Part shown: in pieces, positions 56,119 to 64,000 of the stretch | Position numbering within the stretch: position 1 is the first letter of the stretch | Layout of the letters: the number at the start of each line of letters is the position of its first letter | Assembly: GCF_001274785.1 (NCBI RefSeq) | Contig: NZ_LHPI01000001.1 | Location: 372,001 to 436,000 of the forward strand | Source: Vibrio hepatarius | GTDB lineage: Bacteria; Pseudomonadota; Gammaproteobacteria; Enterobacterales; Vibrionaceae | Reading direction: 5' to 3' | DNA: 64,000 nucleotides | Translations under genes and position numbers: made by a program | The notes under the pieces: model-generated | Database searches by the model: none | What the model saw: the letters and a program-made list of their open reading frames with translations, nothing else | What the model was told of the DNA's origin: nothing

Positions 56119-56769
56119 CTAGGCGAGGGAAAGTAGTTTGCTCACGAGTTTTTCAATGCCAGAAGCGGCTTCTGAAATCGAGTTGGCTAGCATGTAAGCG
56201 GGTGTCGATAGCACTTTGTTCTCTTGGTCGTACACGATCTCGTCAACTGCGCAGTCTACGTGTTCGCCTCCCATGATGTTGAACGCGGCAGCAGTCGCAG
56301 CATCATTGCCTATCGTACCTTTGACACCGTTTTCGTAGATCATCGGGATAATCACAGGAGCGATACACAAATAACCCGCAGGTTTGTTGGCCTGAGCAAA
56401 AGCGCGACAAGCCGAGGCTACGTGGGTATTGATGCTACATTCTGCGCCGTGGACCGCGAAATCAGTCAGGTTTTTTGCTGCGCCAAAACCGCCCGGTAGT
56501 AGTAGGGCATCGAACTCGTCAGGGTTTAGCTTGGCGACATCTTCAATGTTACCACGTGCGATACGTGCTGCTTCTACCAACACGTTGCGCGTTTCGTCCA
56601 TCTCTTCGCCGGTTTTGTGGTTAATGACGTGGAGCTGGTCGATATTTGGCGCAAAGCAGTGCCATGTTGCGCCTTGCTTTTCAATCGCATGCAACGCAAG
56701 AACGGCTTCATGGATTTCTGCTCCATCAAATACACCGGAACCACTGAGTATGACGGCTACTTTTTTCAT
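56119..56769 (-). CDS. elbB: ElbB, DJ-1/PfpI-type glyoxalase
   Basis: A 216-residue DJ-1/PfpI-superfamily protein opening MKKVAVILSGSGVFDGAEIHE, the ElbB family start. The nucleophile elbow is in VASACRAFAQ, with the active Cys. ElbB has been linked to isoprenoid synthesis and to glyoxalase-type activity on methylglyoxal and glyoxal. Length is that of the family. No partner gene is tied to it; a small acidic gene lies 73 bases upstream on the same strand. Confidence 0.9.
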   Translation of the reverse strand: MKKVAVILSGSGVFDGAEIHEAVLALHAIEKQGATWHCFAPNIDQLHVINHKTGEEMDETRNVLVEAARIARGNIEDVAKLNPDEFDALLLPGGFGAAKNLTDFAVHGAECSINTHVASACRAFAQANKPAGYLCIAPVIIPMIYENGVKGTIGNDAATAAAFNIMGGEHVDCAVDEIVYDQENKVLSTPAYMLANSISEAASGIEKLVSKLLSLA

Positions 56770-56842
56770 TGTTCACATTTCCTTTTGTCTTTAACGCTAC
56801 CTAGGGTAGATGATCTTCAGCATTTTCGACCTGAAGTGGATC

Positions 56843-56977
56843 TCATTCTTCCTCTTCGTCAACGTGCTTCAGTTCGTCTTCTTGTTGCACGTCAATCTCG
56901 GTCTCTTCATCTTGAGTGGGATAGTGTTTGACTACAAACGGGGTGAGCATAACGCTGGATGGTAGAAAGTGTTTCAT
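56843..56977 (-). CDS. small acidic protein of 44 residues, unknown function
   Basis: An open frame from ATG 56977 to TGA at 56843, with GTGGAG about six bases before the start. The first half is neutral to basic with a short hydrophobic stretch (FLPSSVMLTPFVVKHY), and the second half is strongly acidic (DEEETE...ELKHVDEEEE). No domain is recognised. It lies 73 bases upstream of elbB on the same strand. The start signal and charge layout favour a real small protein, but no homology could be checked. Confidence 0.45.
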   Translation of the reverse strand: MKHFLPSSVMLTPFVVKHYPTQDEETEIDVQQEDELKHVDEEEE

Positions 56978-57101
56978 AGCAGACTCCACTTTGGCTGGCT
57001 TAATACAACGGCTCAATGGTAGTGGTTCTAATCTGTGCCTGCTTGCTTAACATCATGATTTGGTGAAGAAAGTTGTTGGATTGCTAATCGTGGGCATTGG
57101 A

Positions 57102-58031
57102 TCACAGATTAAGCGTGTCTTTGATCATGCTGTCCCAATAAGGATTGTCCGCACCTAAACGTTCGCTAATAAAATCAATAAACGTCCGCACTTTGACGGG
57201 CATGTGTTTACGCTCTGGGAACACCGCATAAACGGCATGCATTGGTAATTGATAGTCTTGCATCACTGGAATGAGATTCCCAGCCGCCATGTCTTTGGCG
57301 ACGATAAATGTCGGTAACTGACCAATGCCAACGCCTTCGATGGCCGCTCTGCGGATCGCTTCACTGTTGTTGACGGTTAGGCGTCCTTTAGGCACGACTC
57401 GGAACTCATTTCCCATAGACTCAAACACCCATTCAGAGCCGCCACGATAATAGGTGTATTGCAAGCAGTTGTGATTGGATAAGTCAGAAGGTTTGCTCGG
57501 TGAACCGTGTTGCTGCAAGTAATCTGGTGAAGCACAAAGTACACTGCGACAAGGTGTCAGTCGTTTTGCCACAAGATTAGATAGCGGCAGGTTGCCAATT
57601 CGGATACCCAAATCGAAACCATCTTGGACCAAATCCACCATGCGATCTTCGAGTTGTAGGTCGATTTCCACATCAGGATAAAGCGCGAGAAACTCAGCAA
57701 CCAAAGGCGCGACATGCAATACACCAAATGACATCGGCGCTGTGAGCTTGAGCTTTCCGCGTGGATTTCCTTGCAACTCAGTAACTGCGTCAATGCCTTG
57801 CTGGGCAAGATTAAGAGATTGCGAAACATACTCGTAGTAGCGTTTTCCTGCTTCGGTAAGACTCAGTTTTCGGGTAGTACGGTTAAGCAGCCGAATTCCC
57901 AGTTCATCTTCCAACTGGTTGATGCGCTTGCTCACCGCCGATTTGGTGATGTTGAGCTTATTCGCCGCTGGTGAAAATCCACCACATTCAACGACGGCGA
58001 CAAAAACAGGAATGGATGAGAATGCTTGCAT
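57102..58031 (-). CDS. LysR-family transcriptional regulator
   Basis: A 309-residue LysR protein. Helix-turn-helix in GGFSPAANKLNITKSAVSKRINQLE, then the linker and a substrate domain from about residue 90. It is divergent from yjjG with 95 bases between starts, and elbB with the small acidic gene lies downstream. Close paralogue-type sequence to the LysR proteins at 47121 and 1222. The target is unknown; the divergent gene is the natural candidate. Confidence 0.85.
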   Translation of the reverse strand: MQAFSSIPVFVAVVECGGFSPAANKLNITKSAVSKRINQLEDELGIRLLNRTTRKLSLTEAGKRYYEYVSQSLNLAQQGIDAVTELQGNPRGKLKLTAPMSFGVLHVAPLVAEFLALYPDVEIDLQLEDRMVDLVQDGFDLGIRIGNLPLSNLVAKRLTPCRSVLCASPDYLQQHGSPSKPSDLSNHNCLQYTYYRGGSEWVFESMGNEFRVVPKGRLTVNNSEAIRRAAIEGVGIGQLPTFIVAKDMAAGNLIPVMQDYQLPMHAVYAVFPERKHMPVKVRTFIDFISERLGADNPYWDSMIKDTLNL

Positions 58032-58126
58032 AGTTGAGTTTTGGTTTACAATTAATTTCTATATTCTTAGATTATCATCTAATGGAAAACAATCTACACT
58101 AGCAGGGCAAATTTGAGGAGAGAAAA

Positions 58127-58801
58127 ATGAAGTACGATTGGATCTTATTTGACGCTGACGAAACCCTGTTCCACTTTGACGCATTTAAAGGGATGCAGCT
58201 AATGTTCTCTCGCAAAGGTGTGGATTTTACCCAGCAAGATTTTGAGCATTACCAGAAGGTCAACAAACCGCTGTGGGTGGATTACCAAGACGGAAAAATC
58301 ACCGCGCACGAGCTGAAACACACTCGCTTTCAAGAGTGGGCGACCAAGCTTGAGACCACAACTCAAGAGCTAAACAGCGCCTTTTTAGAAGCGATGGCCG
58401 ACATTTGCACTTTGTTACCGGGTGCGAAAGAGCTAATGGAAGCGCTGCAAGGCAAAGCCAAAATGGGCATTATTACTAATGGGTTTACTGAACTTCAGGC
58501 GATTCGTTTAGAGCGCACCGGTATGACCGAGTTTTTCGACCACGTGATTATCTCTGAAGAGGTGGGCGTTGCGAAACCGGACGCGGGTATTTTCAGCCAC
58601 GCATTGGAAGTGATGGGTAATCCGTGTAAGAGCAAGATTCTGATGGTGGGTGATAATCCTCATTCTGACATCCTCGGTGGGATCAACTTTGGGATTGAGA
58701 CTTGTTGGTTGAATACTCATAGCGCAGAGCAAGTACAGGGCATTGCGCCAAACTACACCGTAAACTCATTGCATGAATTGAAAAACATCTTGGTAGCTTA
58801 A
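58127..58801 (+). CDS. yjjG: pyrimidine 5'-nucleotidase YjjG
   Basis: A 224-residue HAD hydrolase that dephosphorylates pyrimidine nucleoside monophosphates, including noncanonical ones. The nucleophile is the first Asp of FDADETLF (residues 8-15), Thr/Ser of motif II lies in ITNGF, the Lys in [11 protein letters not shown] and the metal Asp pair in VGDNPHSD. A helical cap sits between. Length and sequence match E. coli YjjG. Ribosome site GAGGAGAG precedes the ATG. A GC-rich terminator follows. Confidence 0.93.
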   Translation: MKYDWILFDADETLFHFDAFKGMQLMFSRKGVDFTQQDFEHYQKVNKPLWVDYQDGKITAHELKHTRFQEWATKLETTTQELNSAFLEAMADICTLLPGAKELMEALQGKAKMGIITNGFTELQAIRLERTGMTEFFDHVIISEEVGVAKPDAGIFSHALEVMGNPCKSKILMVGDNPHSDILGGINFGIETCWLNTHSAEQVQGIAPNYTVNSLHELKNILVA

Positions 58802-58820
58802 GGTTTTACAGAGATGAGTT

Positions 58821-58857
58821 ATCGGGCGCTCTTGAGAAAGGGCGCCCGATTGTTTTG
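58821..58857 (+). terminator. intrinsic terminator after yjjG
   Basis: A 9-bp GC-rich stem (ATCGGGCGC with GCGCCCGAT) followed by TGTTTTGTT. Confidence 0.85.
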
Positions 58858-58861
58858 TTAC

Positions 58862-59686
58862 TTAAGGACGCTCACCCGCAGCGATTCGGCGTTCGATCTC
58901 AGTCACGACCGCAGGTAGATCGGCAATGGTATCGATCAGGTAATGCGGTGCGCTTTTGCTGAGTTTTACTCGCGCTTTTTCACGTGCGATTGCCAGAGTT
59001 TCTTCACTCGCCGCTTGGTACTCTTCGAACGTTAAGCCTGCTTCGTTGCCTGACAACAACAAACCTACCGTCCACATACCTGCGTTATGGCCTTCATCGA
59101 TACCGGGTGCGGCGTCATCGACTTTAATACAGGCAGATACGTTGGTGACGCCTAGTTCAATCACGTTTTTCAACGCCATAAACGGGGCAGGGCGACCGCC
59201 TTGTGGCAAGTCATCAGTCGCGACCACGTAATCAGGCTTGTAGCCGTAATCGGCCGCCGCTGGGATAAGAACGTTCATTACTTCGCGAGGATAGCCAGAG
59301 CAAGATCCAATTTTGATGCCACGCTGCTTAAGCCCCTCGACAACCTCAATGGCGTTAAGAATTGGCGCTGCATGATCCGCCACTTTGGCTTTCTGCAACG
59401 GCATAAATGTGGCGTAAATACGGTCGATATCATCACTGTTCATCGCACGACCAAACTGAGCTTGCCAACGTTTGTCGACGCTCGGTAAACGGCCCACGGC
59501 TTGAATATGGTCCCACTTGCCTAGGCCCATTGGCTCACGCGCTTCGTCGAGTGTGATGTCAAAGTCGTAACCACGTTTAAATGCTTCAACAAAAATGCTG
59601 GTTGGCGCGAACGATCCGAAATCAACAATGGTGCCTGCCCAGTCAAAAATGACGGCTTGCAGCGGTGAAGAGGAAAGAGTCATCAT
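58862..59686 (-). CDS. phnX: phosphonoacetaldehyde hydrolase (phosphonatase)
   Basis: A 274-residue HAD enzyme that splits phosphonoacetaldehyde into acetaldehyde and phosphate. The nucleophile is D15 in VIFDWAGT, the Schiff-base Lys is K57 in GLGKWDHI, and the metal Asp residues are in [13 protein letters not shown] short cap domain lies between. It lies seven bases after pbfA and ends the phnW-pbfA-phnX operon. AAGGG precedes two adjacent ATG codons, so the start may be 59683. It completes the phosphonate pathway with phosphate release. Confidence 0.95.
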   Translation of the reverse strand: MMTLSSSPLQAVIFDWAGTIVDFGSFAPTSIFVEAFKRGYDFDITLDEAREPMGLGKWDHIQAVGRLPSVDKRWQAQFGRAMNSDDIDRIYATFMPLQKAKVADHAAPILNAIEVVEGLKQRGIKIGSCSGYPREVMNVLIPAAADYGYKPDYVVATDDLPQGGRPAPFMALKNVIELGVTNVSACIKVDDAAPGIDEGHNAGMWTVGLLLSGNEAGLTFEEYQAASEETLAIAREKARVKLSKSAPHYLIDTIADLPAVVTEIERRIAAGERP

Positions 59687-59693
59687 TTATCCC

Positions 59694-61088
59694 TTATAAG
59701 TAGTTGTATTCTTTACATGTATCAGCAATGGCTTGTTCAAATATTGCCAGCGCTTGTTTGAGTTGTTGGCGAGCAATGATCAGCGGAGGGCTAAGTTGAA
59801 TCACATTACCCTGAGAGACTTTAAAGCTCAGGCCGTTGCTCAAGCATTGGTAGAGCACGGCTTCTGCTTCGTCGTAGGCGCGTTGTTTGGACTCTCTATC
59901 AGTGACTAACTCCACGCCCCACAACAATCCGATCCCACGCACGTCGCCTATCAATGGGTACTGCTCTTTCATGCGTAGTAGCTCATCGCGCATGAGTTGG
60001 CTGTCGTTTTTGGCTTTCTCTATTAGATTTTCGTTTTCGATGGCTTCGATTGTCGCAAGCGCTGCCGCACAACCAATTGGGCTTTTTTCATGGGTGTAAT
60101 GACCCATAGAGATTTGCTCTGCGGTGTTGTACTTGTCTTTGGTGATCATCGCGGCAATCGGTACTAACCCTCCGCCTAAGCCTTTGCCAATACAAAGGAT
60201 GTCGGGTTCGATATCGTAAGCCTGGTGGGTAAACCATTCGCCACTGCGCCCCATACCGTTAGGAATGTCATCAATGATCAGCATGACATTATGTTTGTCG
60301 CAGATTTCTCGTATCCGTTTCCAGTAGGCTTTGCTTGGCACTTGAATATCGGTGTTACGTACGGCTTCCGCGATAAAAGCGCCAACGCCACCTTCTTTTT
60401 CGATGACGTACTCAAGATAATCGGCATAGTGAACATCGCCATTCTCGTTTGAGGAAGCGTTGTGTAACGGAAATGTACCACGATAAGAAACCGCTGGTGG
60501 AATACGCTCTACGCCAGCCATTAATGGTCCCATGCCTTGACGAAAACAGGCTTCACCTCCGACCGAAATGGCATCAAGCGATGCACCATGAAAAGAATCC
60601 CACAGAGAAACGACTTTGTAGTTGCCAGTGATATGACGCGCCAGTTTGAGCGCCATACCTATCGCTGAGGTTCCACCCGGTGCAAACAACACTCGATTTA
60701 ATTCGCCACCACAGATTTCTGTGAGTTTTTCTGCGCATTGAACCGCGATTTCATTGGTGAAACGACGAGGTGAAAAAGGCAGTTTGGCGATCTGCTCTTG
60801 CACTTTCTTAATGACATGTGGATGAGCATAACCAAGCTGATGGACGTTGTTTCCATGAAAGTCCATGTAGCGCTTACCAGAGGTATCTTGCAAGTAAATA
60901 CCTTCTGCGCCTGCGAGTGAGTCTAGGCATGGCGTTGACATTGCTTGATGCAGAAACACATCGCTATCTCTTTTCAGCAACGATTGAGTGTCTTGGTCTG
61001 CAATCGATTTGTTCCATTTGTCGCGTGCAGGCGTTGTATTGATATCGCCTTCGCTACGAAAGTGGGTCGGTTGTACGTTGTTATCCAT
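59694..61088 (-). CDS. pbfA: (R)-1-hydroxy-2-aminoethylphosphonate ammonia-lyase
   Basis: A 464-residue PLP protein of the class III aminotransferase fold. The PLP lysine is K302 in CIGKGLGGG, and the Asp that binds the pyridine nitrogen lies in IIDDIPNGMGRSG, where the usual DE-x-QTG is replaced. Between phnW and phnX this fold is known as PbfA: it eliminates ammonia from (R)-1-hydroxy-2-aminoethylphosphonate to give phosphonoacetaldehyde, widening the pathway to a second natural phosphonate. It was described in Vibrio. Generic labels such as aminotransferase are misleading here. Two bases separate it from the phnW stop. Confidence 0.88.
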   Translation of the reverse strand: MDNNVQPTHFRSEGDINTTPARDKWNKSIADQDTQSLLKRDSDVFLHQAMSTPCLDSLAGAEGIYLQDTSGKRYMDFHGNNVHQLGYAHPHVIKKVQEQIAKLPFSPRRFTNEIAVQCAEKLTEICGGELNRVLFAPGGTSAIGMALKLARHITGNYKVVSLWDSFHGASLDAISVGGEACFRQGMGPLMAGVERIPPAVSYRGTFPLHNASSNENGDVHYADYLEYVIEKEGGVGAFIAEAVRNTDIQVPSKAYWKRIREICDKHNVMLIIDDIPNGMGRSGEWFTHQAYDIEPDILCIGKGLGGGLVPIAAMITKDKYNTAEQISMGHYTHEKSPIGCAAALATIEAIENENLIEKAKNDSQLMRDELLRMKEQYPLIGDVRGIGLLWGVELVTDRESKQRAYDEAEAVLYQCLSNGLSFKVSQGNVIQLSPPLIIARQQLKQALAIFEQAIADTCKEYNYL

Positions 61089-61090
61089 GG

Positions 61091-62206
61091 TTACGCTGCC
61101 GTCACGTTGTCGTTCCAGTACATAGACTTGCTCACCGCTTGAATTAAACGTTGGATGTCTTCTGGGTAGACTTCGCCAATATTGCCGATACGGAAACAGT
61201 CGGCGTTAGAGACTTTGCCCGGATAAATCACAAATCCATGTTCTTTGAGCTGAGCGTAGAATCGTTTGAATTCGTAAGCGTCACTCATTGGAGAGTGGAA
61301 AGAGGTGATGATCGGCGAGTGAAGTTCATCGCTCAGCAGTGGCTTGAAGCCCAGTTTGCGCATGCCTTCGACTAATGTTTGTTGGTTCGTTTTATAGCGT
61401 TGGTGTCTGGCGTCAATACCGCCTTCTTGCTCAAGTTCGAGCAGCGCTTGGTAAAACGCGCGCACGGTATGAGTCGGTGAGGTAAAGCGCCACTTGCCGT
61501 GGTTGGCCTCCATGCAGTGCCATTGGTCATACAAATCTAGGCTTAGTGAGCGCGCACGGCCTTTGCATTTTTCGAGTTCATCTTGTTTCGCAATGACAAA
61601 GCCAAAGCCAGGTACGCCTTGAATACACTTGTTGGCAGAGCTGATCATAAAGTCGATGCCAAGCTCGCCGATGTCCATTGGAATGCCACCAAAGCTCGAC
61701 ATCGCGTCGAGAATCACGGTTTTGTTGTGTTGCTTTGCCAATGCTGCAATTGCTTCAATTGGGTTCAGCATGCCGGTGGTGGTTTCACAGTGGACAATCG
61801 CGACGTGGGTGATTGCGGTATCCGATGCCAATGCCGTTTCTACCTCGTTCAAGTGCGGCTGTGATGTTTCGCCAGGAGAAACGACATGGCATGGGATATT
61901 TAGGTAGTCGGCAATCTGAGCAATACGAGCGCCGTAAGCGCCATTGTCGACCACGAGTAGCTTTCCATTGTTATCAATTGTGCTACCGATGGTGGCTTCT
62001 ACAGATGCTGTACCGCTACCTTGCATGAGTACACTGGTGTATCCATCTTGCTGAGTCGCTAGTTTCACCAGCTTGCTGCGAATCACCTCGACCACGTCTT
62101 TGTTGTATTCGTCATCCCAAGTACACCAGTCTTTAAGCATGGCTTCGCGTACCGTCTCCGATGTCGATAGTGGTCCAGGGGTCAGCAATAAGTATTCGTT
62201 CTTCAT
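61091..62206 (-). CDS. phnW: 2-aminoethylphosphonate-pyruvate transaminase
   Basis: A 371-residue class V PLP aminotransferase that moves the amino group of 2-aminoethylphosphonate to pyruvate, giving phosphonoacetaldehyde and alanine. The PLP lysine is K193 in [12 protein letters not shown], close to the K194 of Salmonella PhnW, and D167 sits in [10 protein letters not shown]. Start 62206 ([14 protein letters not shown]) matches the family N-terminus; a frame to 62290 would add 28 residues across an operator. It is the first gene of the operon and faces the binding-protein gene. Confidence 0.95.
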   Translation of the reverse strand: MKNEYLLLTPGPLSTSETVREAMLKDWCTWDDEYNKDVVEVIRSKLVKLATQQDGYTSVLMQGSGTASVEATIGSTIDNNGKLLVVDNGAYGARIAQIADYLNIPCHVVSPGETSQPHLNEVETALASDTAITHVAIVHCETTTGMLNPIEAIAALAKQHNKTVILDAMSSFGGIPMDIGELGIDFMISSANKCIQGVPGFGFVIAKQDELEKCKGRARSLSLDLYDQWHCMEANHGKWRFTSPTHTVRAFYQALLELEQEGGIDARHQRYKTNQQTLVEGMRKLGFKPLLSDELHSPIITSFHSPMSDAYEFKRFYAQLKEHGFVIYPGKVSNADCFRIGNIGEVYPEDIQRLIQAVSKSMYWNDNVTAA

Positions 62207-62228
62207 GACAATATCCGTTTTGTATTTT

Positions 62229-62240
62229 TGGTGTATACCA
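62229..62240. promoter_or_regulatory. palindromic operator candidate upstream of phnW
   Basis: TGGTGTATACCA, a perfect TGGT-N4-ACCA dyad 22 bases before the phnW start. On the gene strand it reads TGGTATAC, which resembles an extended -10 box, so a bound repressor would block the promoter. The core GT-x-TA-x-AC is the pattern of HutC-type GntR regulators, to which known phosphonate regulators belong. Confidence 0.5.
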
Positions 62241-62426
62241 GAATTTATTGGTACTTTATCAGCAGCAAAAAATCGGAGTAAATAGCTCACAAGCGGATTT
62301 CATAAAACTTTAATATCAAATCGGCAGGGAAATTTATCGAAAATCGATTTGGCCTTTGTTTCGCACAACTGCCATTTTTTGTTCATGCTTTCGTCACAAA
62401 CACATTTTAGGGTGGGTATCGTCAAC

Positions 62427-62438
62427 TGGTACAGACCA
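62427..62438. promoter_or_regulatory. palindromic operator candidate upstream of the binding-protein gene
   Basis: TGGTACAGACCA, a second TGGT-N4-ACCA dyad, 65 bases before the start at 62503. With the copy at 62229 it brackets the divergent promoter region. No regulator gene for it is in the window. Confidence 0.45.
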
Positions 62439-62502
62439 CATTGTTAGTCCGAAACGTTAAACAAGTGGTCTTCAAACGAAACAGTCTAAATTGGAGAAGA
62501 TG

Positions 62503-63510
62503 ATGAAAAACCGTTTGATGAAAGGATCGCTAGCTGCACTGGTTTCACTGCTGGCAACAAATGCATTCGCAGCACAGGAAGTGACGGTTTACACCGCTTT
62601 CGAAACTGACATTCTGGCCAAGTACAAATCGGCGTTTGAAAAAGAAAATCCAGACGTAACGATCAAGTGGGTACGTGATTCAACAGGCATCATGACCGCA
62701 AAGCTGCTGGCAGAGAAAAATAACCCTCGCGCAGAAGTCGTTTGGGGTTTGGCGGGTTCTTCGATGGCGTTACTAAAAGAAGAAGGCATTCTTAAACCAT
62801 ACACGCCAAAAGGTGTAAATGAGCTAAACGCTAGCCTGAATGACCCTCAGTCGAACCAAGCGTGGTTTGGCAATGATGCGTTCTTTAACGCGGTGTGTTT
62901 CAACGAAGTGGTGGCTAAGCAATTAAACTTGCCAAAACCAATGAGCTGGGAAGATTTAACCAAGCCAGTTTACAAAGGTCATATTGCAATGCCAAACCCT
63001 GCATCATCAGGTACGGGTTACATGCAGGTTTCTGCATGGCTGCAAAATATGGGTGAAGACAAAGCTTGGGATTACATGAAAAAGCTCGATAACAATATCG
63101 CACATTACACGCACTCTGGTTCTAAGCCATGTGTTCAAGCGGGGATGGGTGAAGTCGCAATTGGTATCTCTATGGCAAGCCGCGGTGCGAAGTTGAAGAC
63201 TCAGGGCGCGCCTTTGGACGTGATCACGCCAAAAGGTATTGGCTGGGAATCAGAAGCGGTTGGGTTGGTAAAAGAGTCTGATGCGGCTAAACGCGTGGTC
63301 GATTGGTCAATTTCAAAAGCGGCGAACGAGCTGTACGTAGAAATGTACCCAGTTGTTGCTCACAAAGACGTAAAAGCGACAGTATCGAACTTCCCGAACG
63401 TACAAGCTAATATGGCGAAGATGGATTTTGCGCAAATGGGTAGTAAGCGCGCTGATATCCTAGCGACTTGGTCAGAGAAGTTTGACGCGAAATCTGAGCC
63501 TAAATCGTAA
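62503..63510 (+). CDS. periplasmic substrate-binding protein, probably for 2-aminoethylphosphonate
   Basis: A 335-residue type 2 periplasmic binding protein with signal peptide MKNRLMKGSLAALVSLLATNAFA. It resembles iron/putrescine/phosphonate-type binding proteins (VYTAFETDILAKYKSAFEKENP). Divergent from phnW, it is expected to bind 2-aminoethylphosphonate for an ABC transporter. Start 62503 follows GGAGA by five bases; an ATG three bases earlier and a TTG at 62491 are less likely. A terminator follows directly and no permease or ATPase gene is next to it inside the window. Confidence 0.82.
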   Translation: MKNRLMKGSLAALVSLLATNAFAAQEVTVYTAFETDILAKYKSAFEKENPDVTIKWVRDSTGIMTAKLLAEKNNPRAEVVWGLAGSSMALLKEEGILKPYTPKGVNELNASLNDPQSNQAWFGNDAFFNAVCFNEVVAKQLNLPKPMSWEDLTKPVYKGHIAMPNPASSGTGYMQVSAWLQNMGEDKAWDYMKKLDNNIAHYTHSGSKPCVQAGMGEVAIGISMASRGAKLKTQGAPLDVITPKGIGWESEAVGLVKESDAAKRVVDWSISKAANELYVEMYPVVAHKDVKATVSNFPNVQANMAKMDFAQMGSKRADILATWSEKFDAKSEPKS

Positions 63511-63539
63511 TCATTTTAGTCAGATAAAGACAAATAACC

Positions 63540-63565
63540 AAAGGAGAGCCTGTGCTCTCCTTTTT
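63540..63565 (+). terminator. intrinsic terminator after the binding-protein gene
   Basis: A 10-bp stem (AAAGGAGAGC with GCTCTCCTTT, loop CTGT) followed by TTTTT. Confidence 0.92.
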
Positions 63566-63617
63566 GCATTCTGTGTTAAAGCAAGGCACATTAGTGCTCG
63601 GTTAAATAGGGAACATT

Positions 63618-64000
63618 ATGAAGATTAAAATGATCAGCGCAGAAGAAACTCTGCCGATACGATTTGTTGTGCTGTGGCCAAGCAAAAGCGAAGAGTTTTG
63701 CCGCGTCGAAGAAGACGAACAAGGGCTGCATTATGGGGCATTTGACGGCGACAAATTGGTTTGTGTTGCATCGATATTTATCGAAAACGGCAGTGCGCGG
63801 TTAAGAAAGTTCGCGACACTGCATGATTATCAAGGCAAAGGTATCGGCAGTCAGGTTTTGCAACGTATCATCAGCGATTTACAAGCGAAGCAGGTCCGTC
63901 AGTTGTGGTGTGATGCACGCGAAACGGCGGTAGGTTTGTATCAACGTTTTGCCATGAATAAATGTGGTGAGCGTTTCTATAAAGGGGACGTCCCTTATTT
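63618..64000 (+). CDS. GNAT-family N-acetyltransferase, C-terminus outside window
   Basis: The ATG at 63618 follows AGGGA by six bases, and the frame stays open to the window edge (127 residues visible). The strand-turn-helix LRKFATLHDYQGKGIGSQVL, with Q-G-K-G-I-G as the acetyl-CoA pyrophosphate loop, and the late LYQRFAMNKCGERF segment are standard for GNAT enzymes. Acceptor unknown. GNAT enzymes occur beside phosphonate genes as aminophosphonate acetylases, but the terminator before it makes a shared transcript unlikely. Confidence 0.8.
   Translation, partial: MKIKMISAEETLPIRFVVLWPSKSEEFCRVEEDEQGLHYGAFDGDKLVCVASIFIENGSARLRKFATLHDYQGKGIGSQVLQRIISDLQAKQVRQLWCDARETAVGLYQRFAMNKCGERFYKGDVPY

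Noticed and set aside
1..64000. CRISPR arrays, insertion sequences, prophage or integron parts, tRNA or rRNA genes
   Set aside because: None was seen: no regularly spaced direct repeats, no transposase or integrase frames, and no convincing structural RNA genes.

Overview
The window looks like part of a Vibrionaceae chromosome, most likely a Vibrio and probably its small chromosome. The grounds are the protein families (kbl-tdh, NupC, PepT, the lldP-lldD-dld lactate block, an S16/Lon-type protease, YjjG and a phnW/pbfA/phnX phosphonate block), the moderate GC content, and gene neighbourhoods I recall from Vibrio second chromosomes. I could not run a search, so the species stays open. I saw no rRNA, tRNA, CRISPR array, transposase, integrase or phage gene. 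Most of the window reads as ordinary accessory metabolism plus one large envelope locus.

Layout: 1-4.6 kb holds the end of a PHP-domain protein, a cytochrome b562-like protein, a small DUF2946-like protein, a LysR regulator and the threonine-to-glycine operon kbl-tdh. 4.6-7.4 kb holds a secreted alpha/beta hydrolase and a CACHE-GGDEF diguanylate cyclase with intact A and I sites. 7.5-12.8 kb is a catabolic-looking cluster of unknown substrate: aldehyde dehydrogenase, HIBADH-type dehydrogenase, LysR, glyoxalase-like protein and a serine acetyltransferase paralogue. 13-17.4 kb holds a periplasmic alpha-carbonic anhydrase, a hypothetical gene, nupC behind a structured leader, and pepT.

17.7-33.3 kb is the standout. 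A 3,673-residue exported protein is built from about 22 divergent repeats of roughly 145 residues, one canonical DUF11 repeat and a C-terminal module. It is followed with tight spacing by a 1,177-residue outer-membrane beta-barrel and a lipoprotein with two tandem OmpA-type peptidoglycan-binding domains. An MscS-like channel gene follows after a terminator. I infer a dedicated giant surface-fibre or adhesin system: fibre, barrel, and anchor to the wall. An AT-rich 5' region with a 33-bp imperfect palindrome precedes it.

34-40.6 kb holds an M16 lipoprotein protease, a cold-shock protein with a long leader, two small basic proteins, a lipase-like hydrolase, a methyltransferase and a PhzF-family protein. 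40.7-48 kb is lactate use: lldP-lldD, a separately promoted FAD/Fe-S D-lactate dehydrogenase, and a divergent LysR. 48-54 kb holds an orphan double-ATPase of the peptide ABC type with a helical partner, the S16/Lon-type protease, and fermentative ldhA. 54-58.8 kb holds a Nudix hydrolase, a YiaY-like iron alcohol dehydrogenase, ElbB, a small acidic protein, a LysR and YjjG.

58.9-63.5 kb is a phosphonate module. phnW, pbfA and phnX convert 2-aminoethylphosphonate and its (R)-1-hydroxy derivative to phosphonoacetaldehyde and then acetaldehyde plus phosphate. A divergent periplasmic binding-protein gene supplies uptake, and TGGT-N4-ACCA palindromes lie in the shared promoter region. The window ends inside a GNAT acetyltransferase gene. 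Starts were moved downstream of the longest reading frame wherever a Shine-Dalgarno sequence, signal peptide or family N-terminus supported it.
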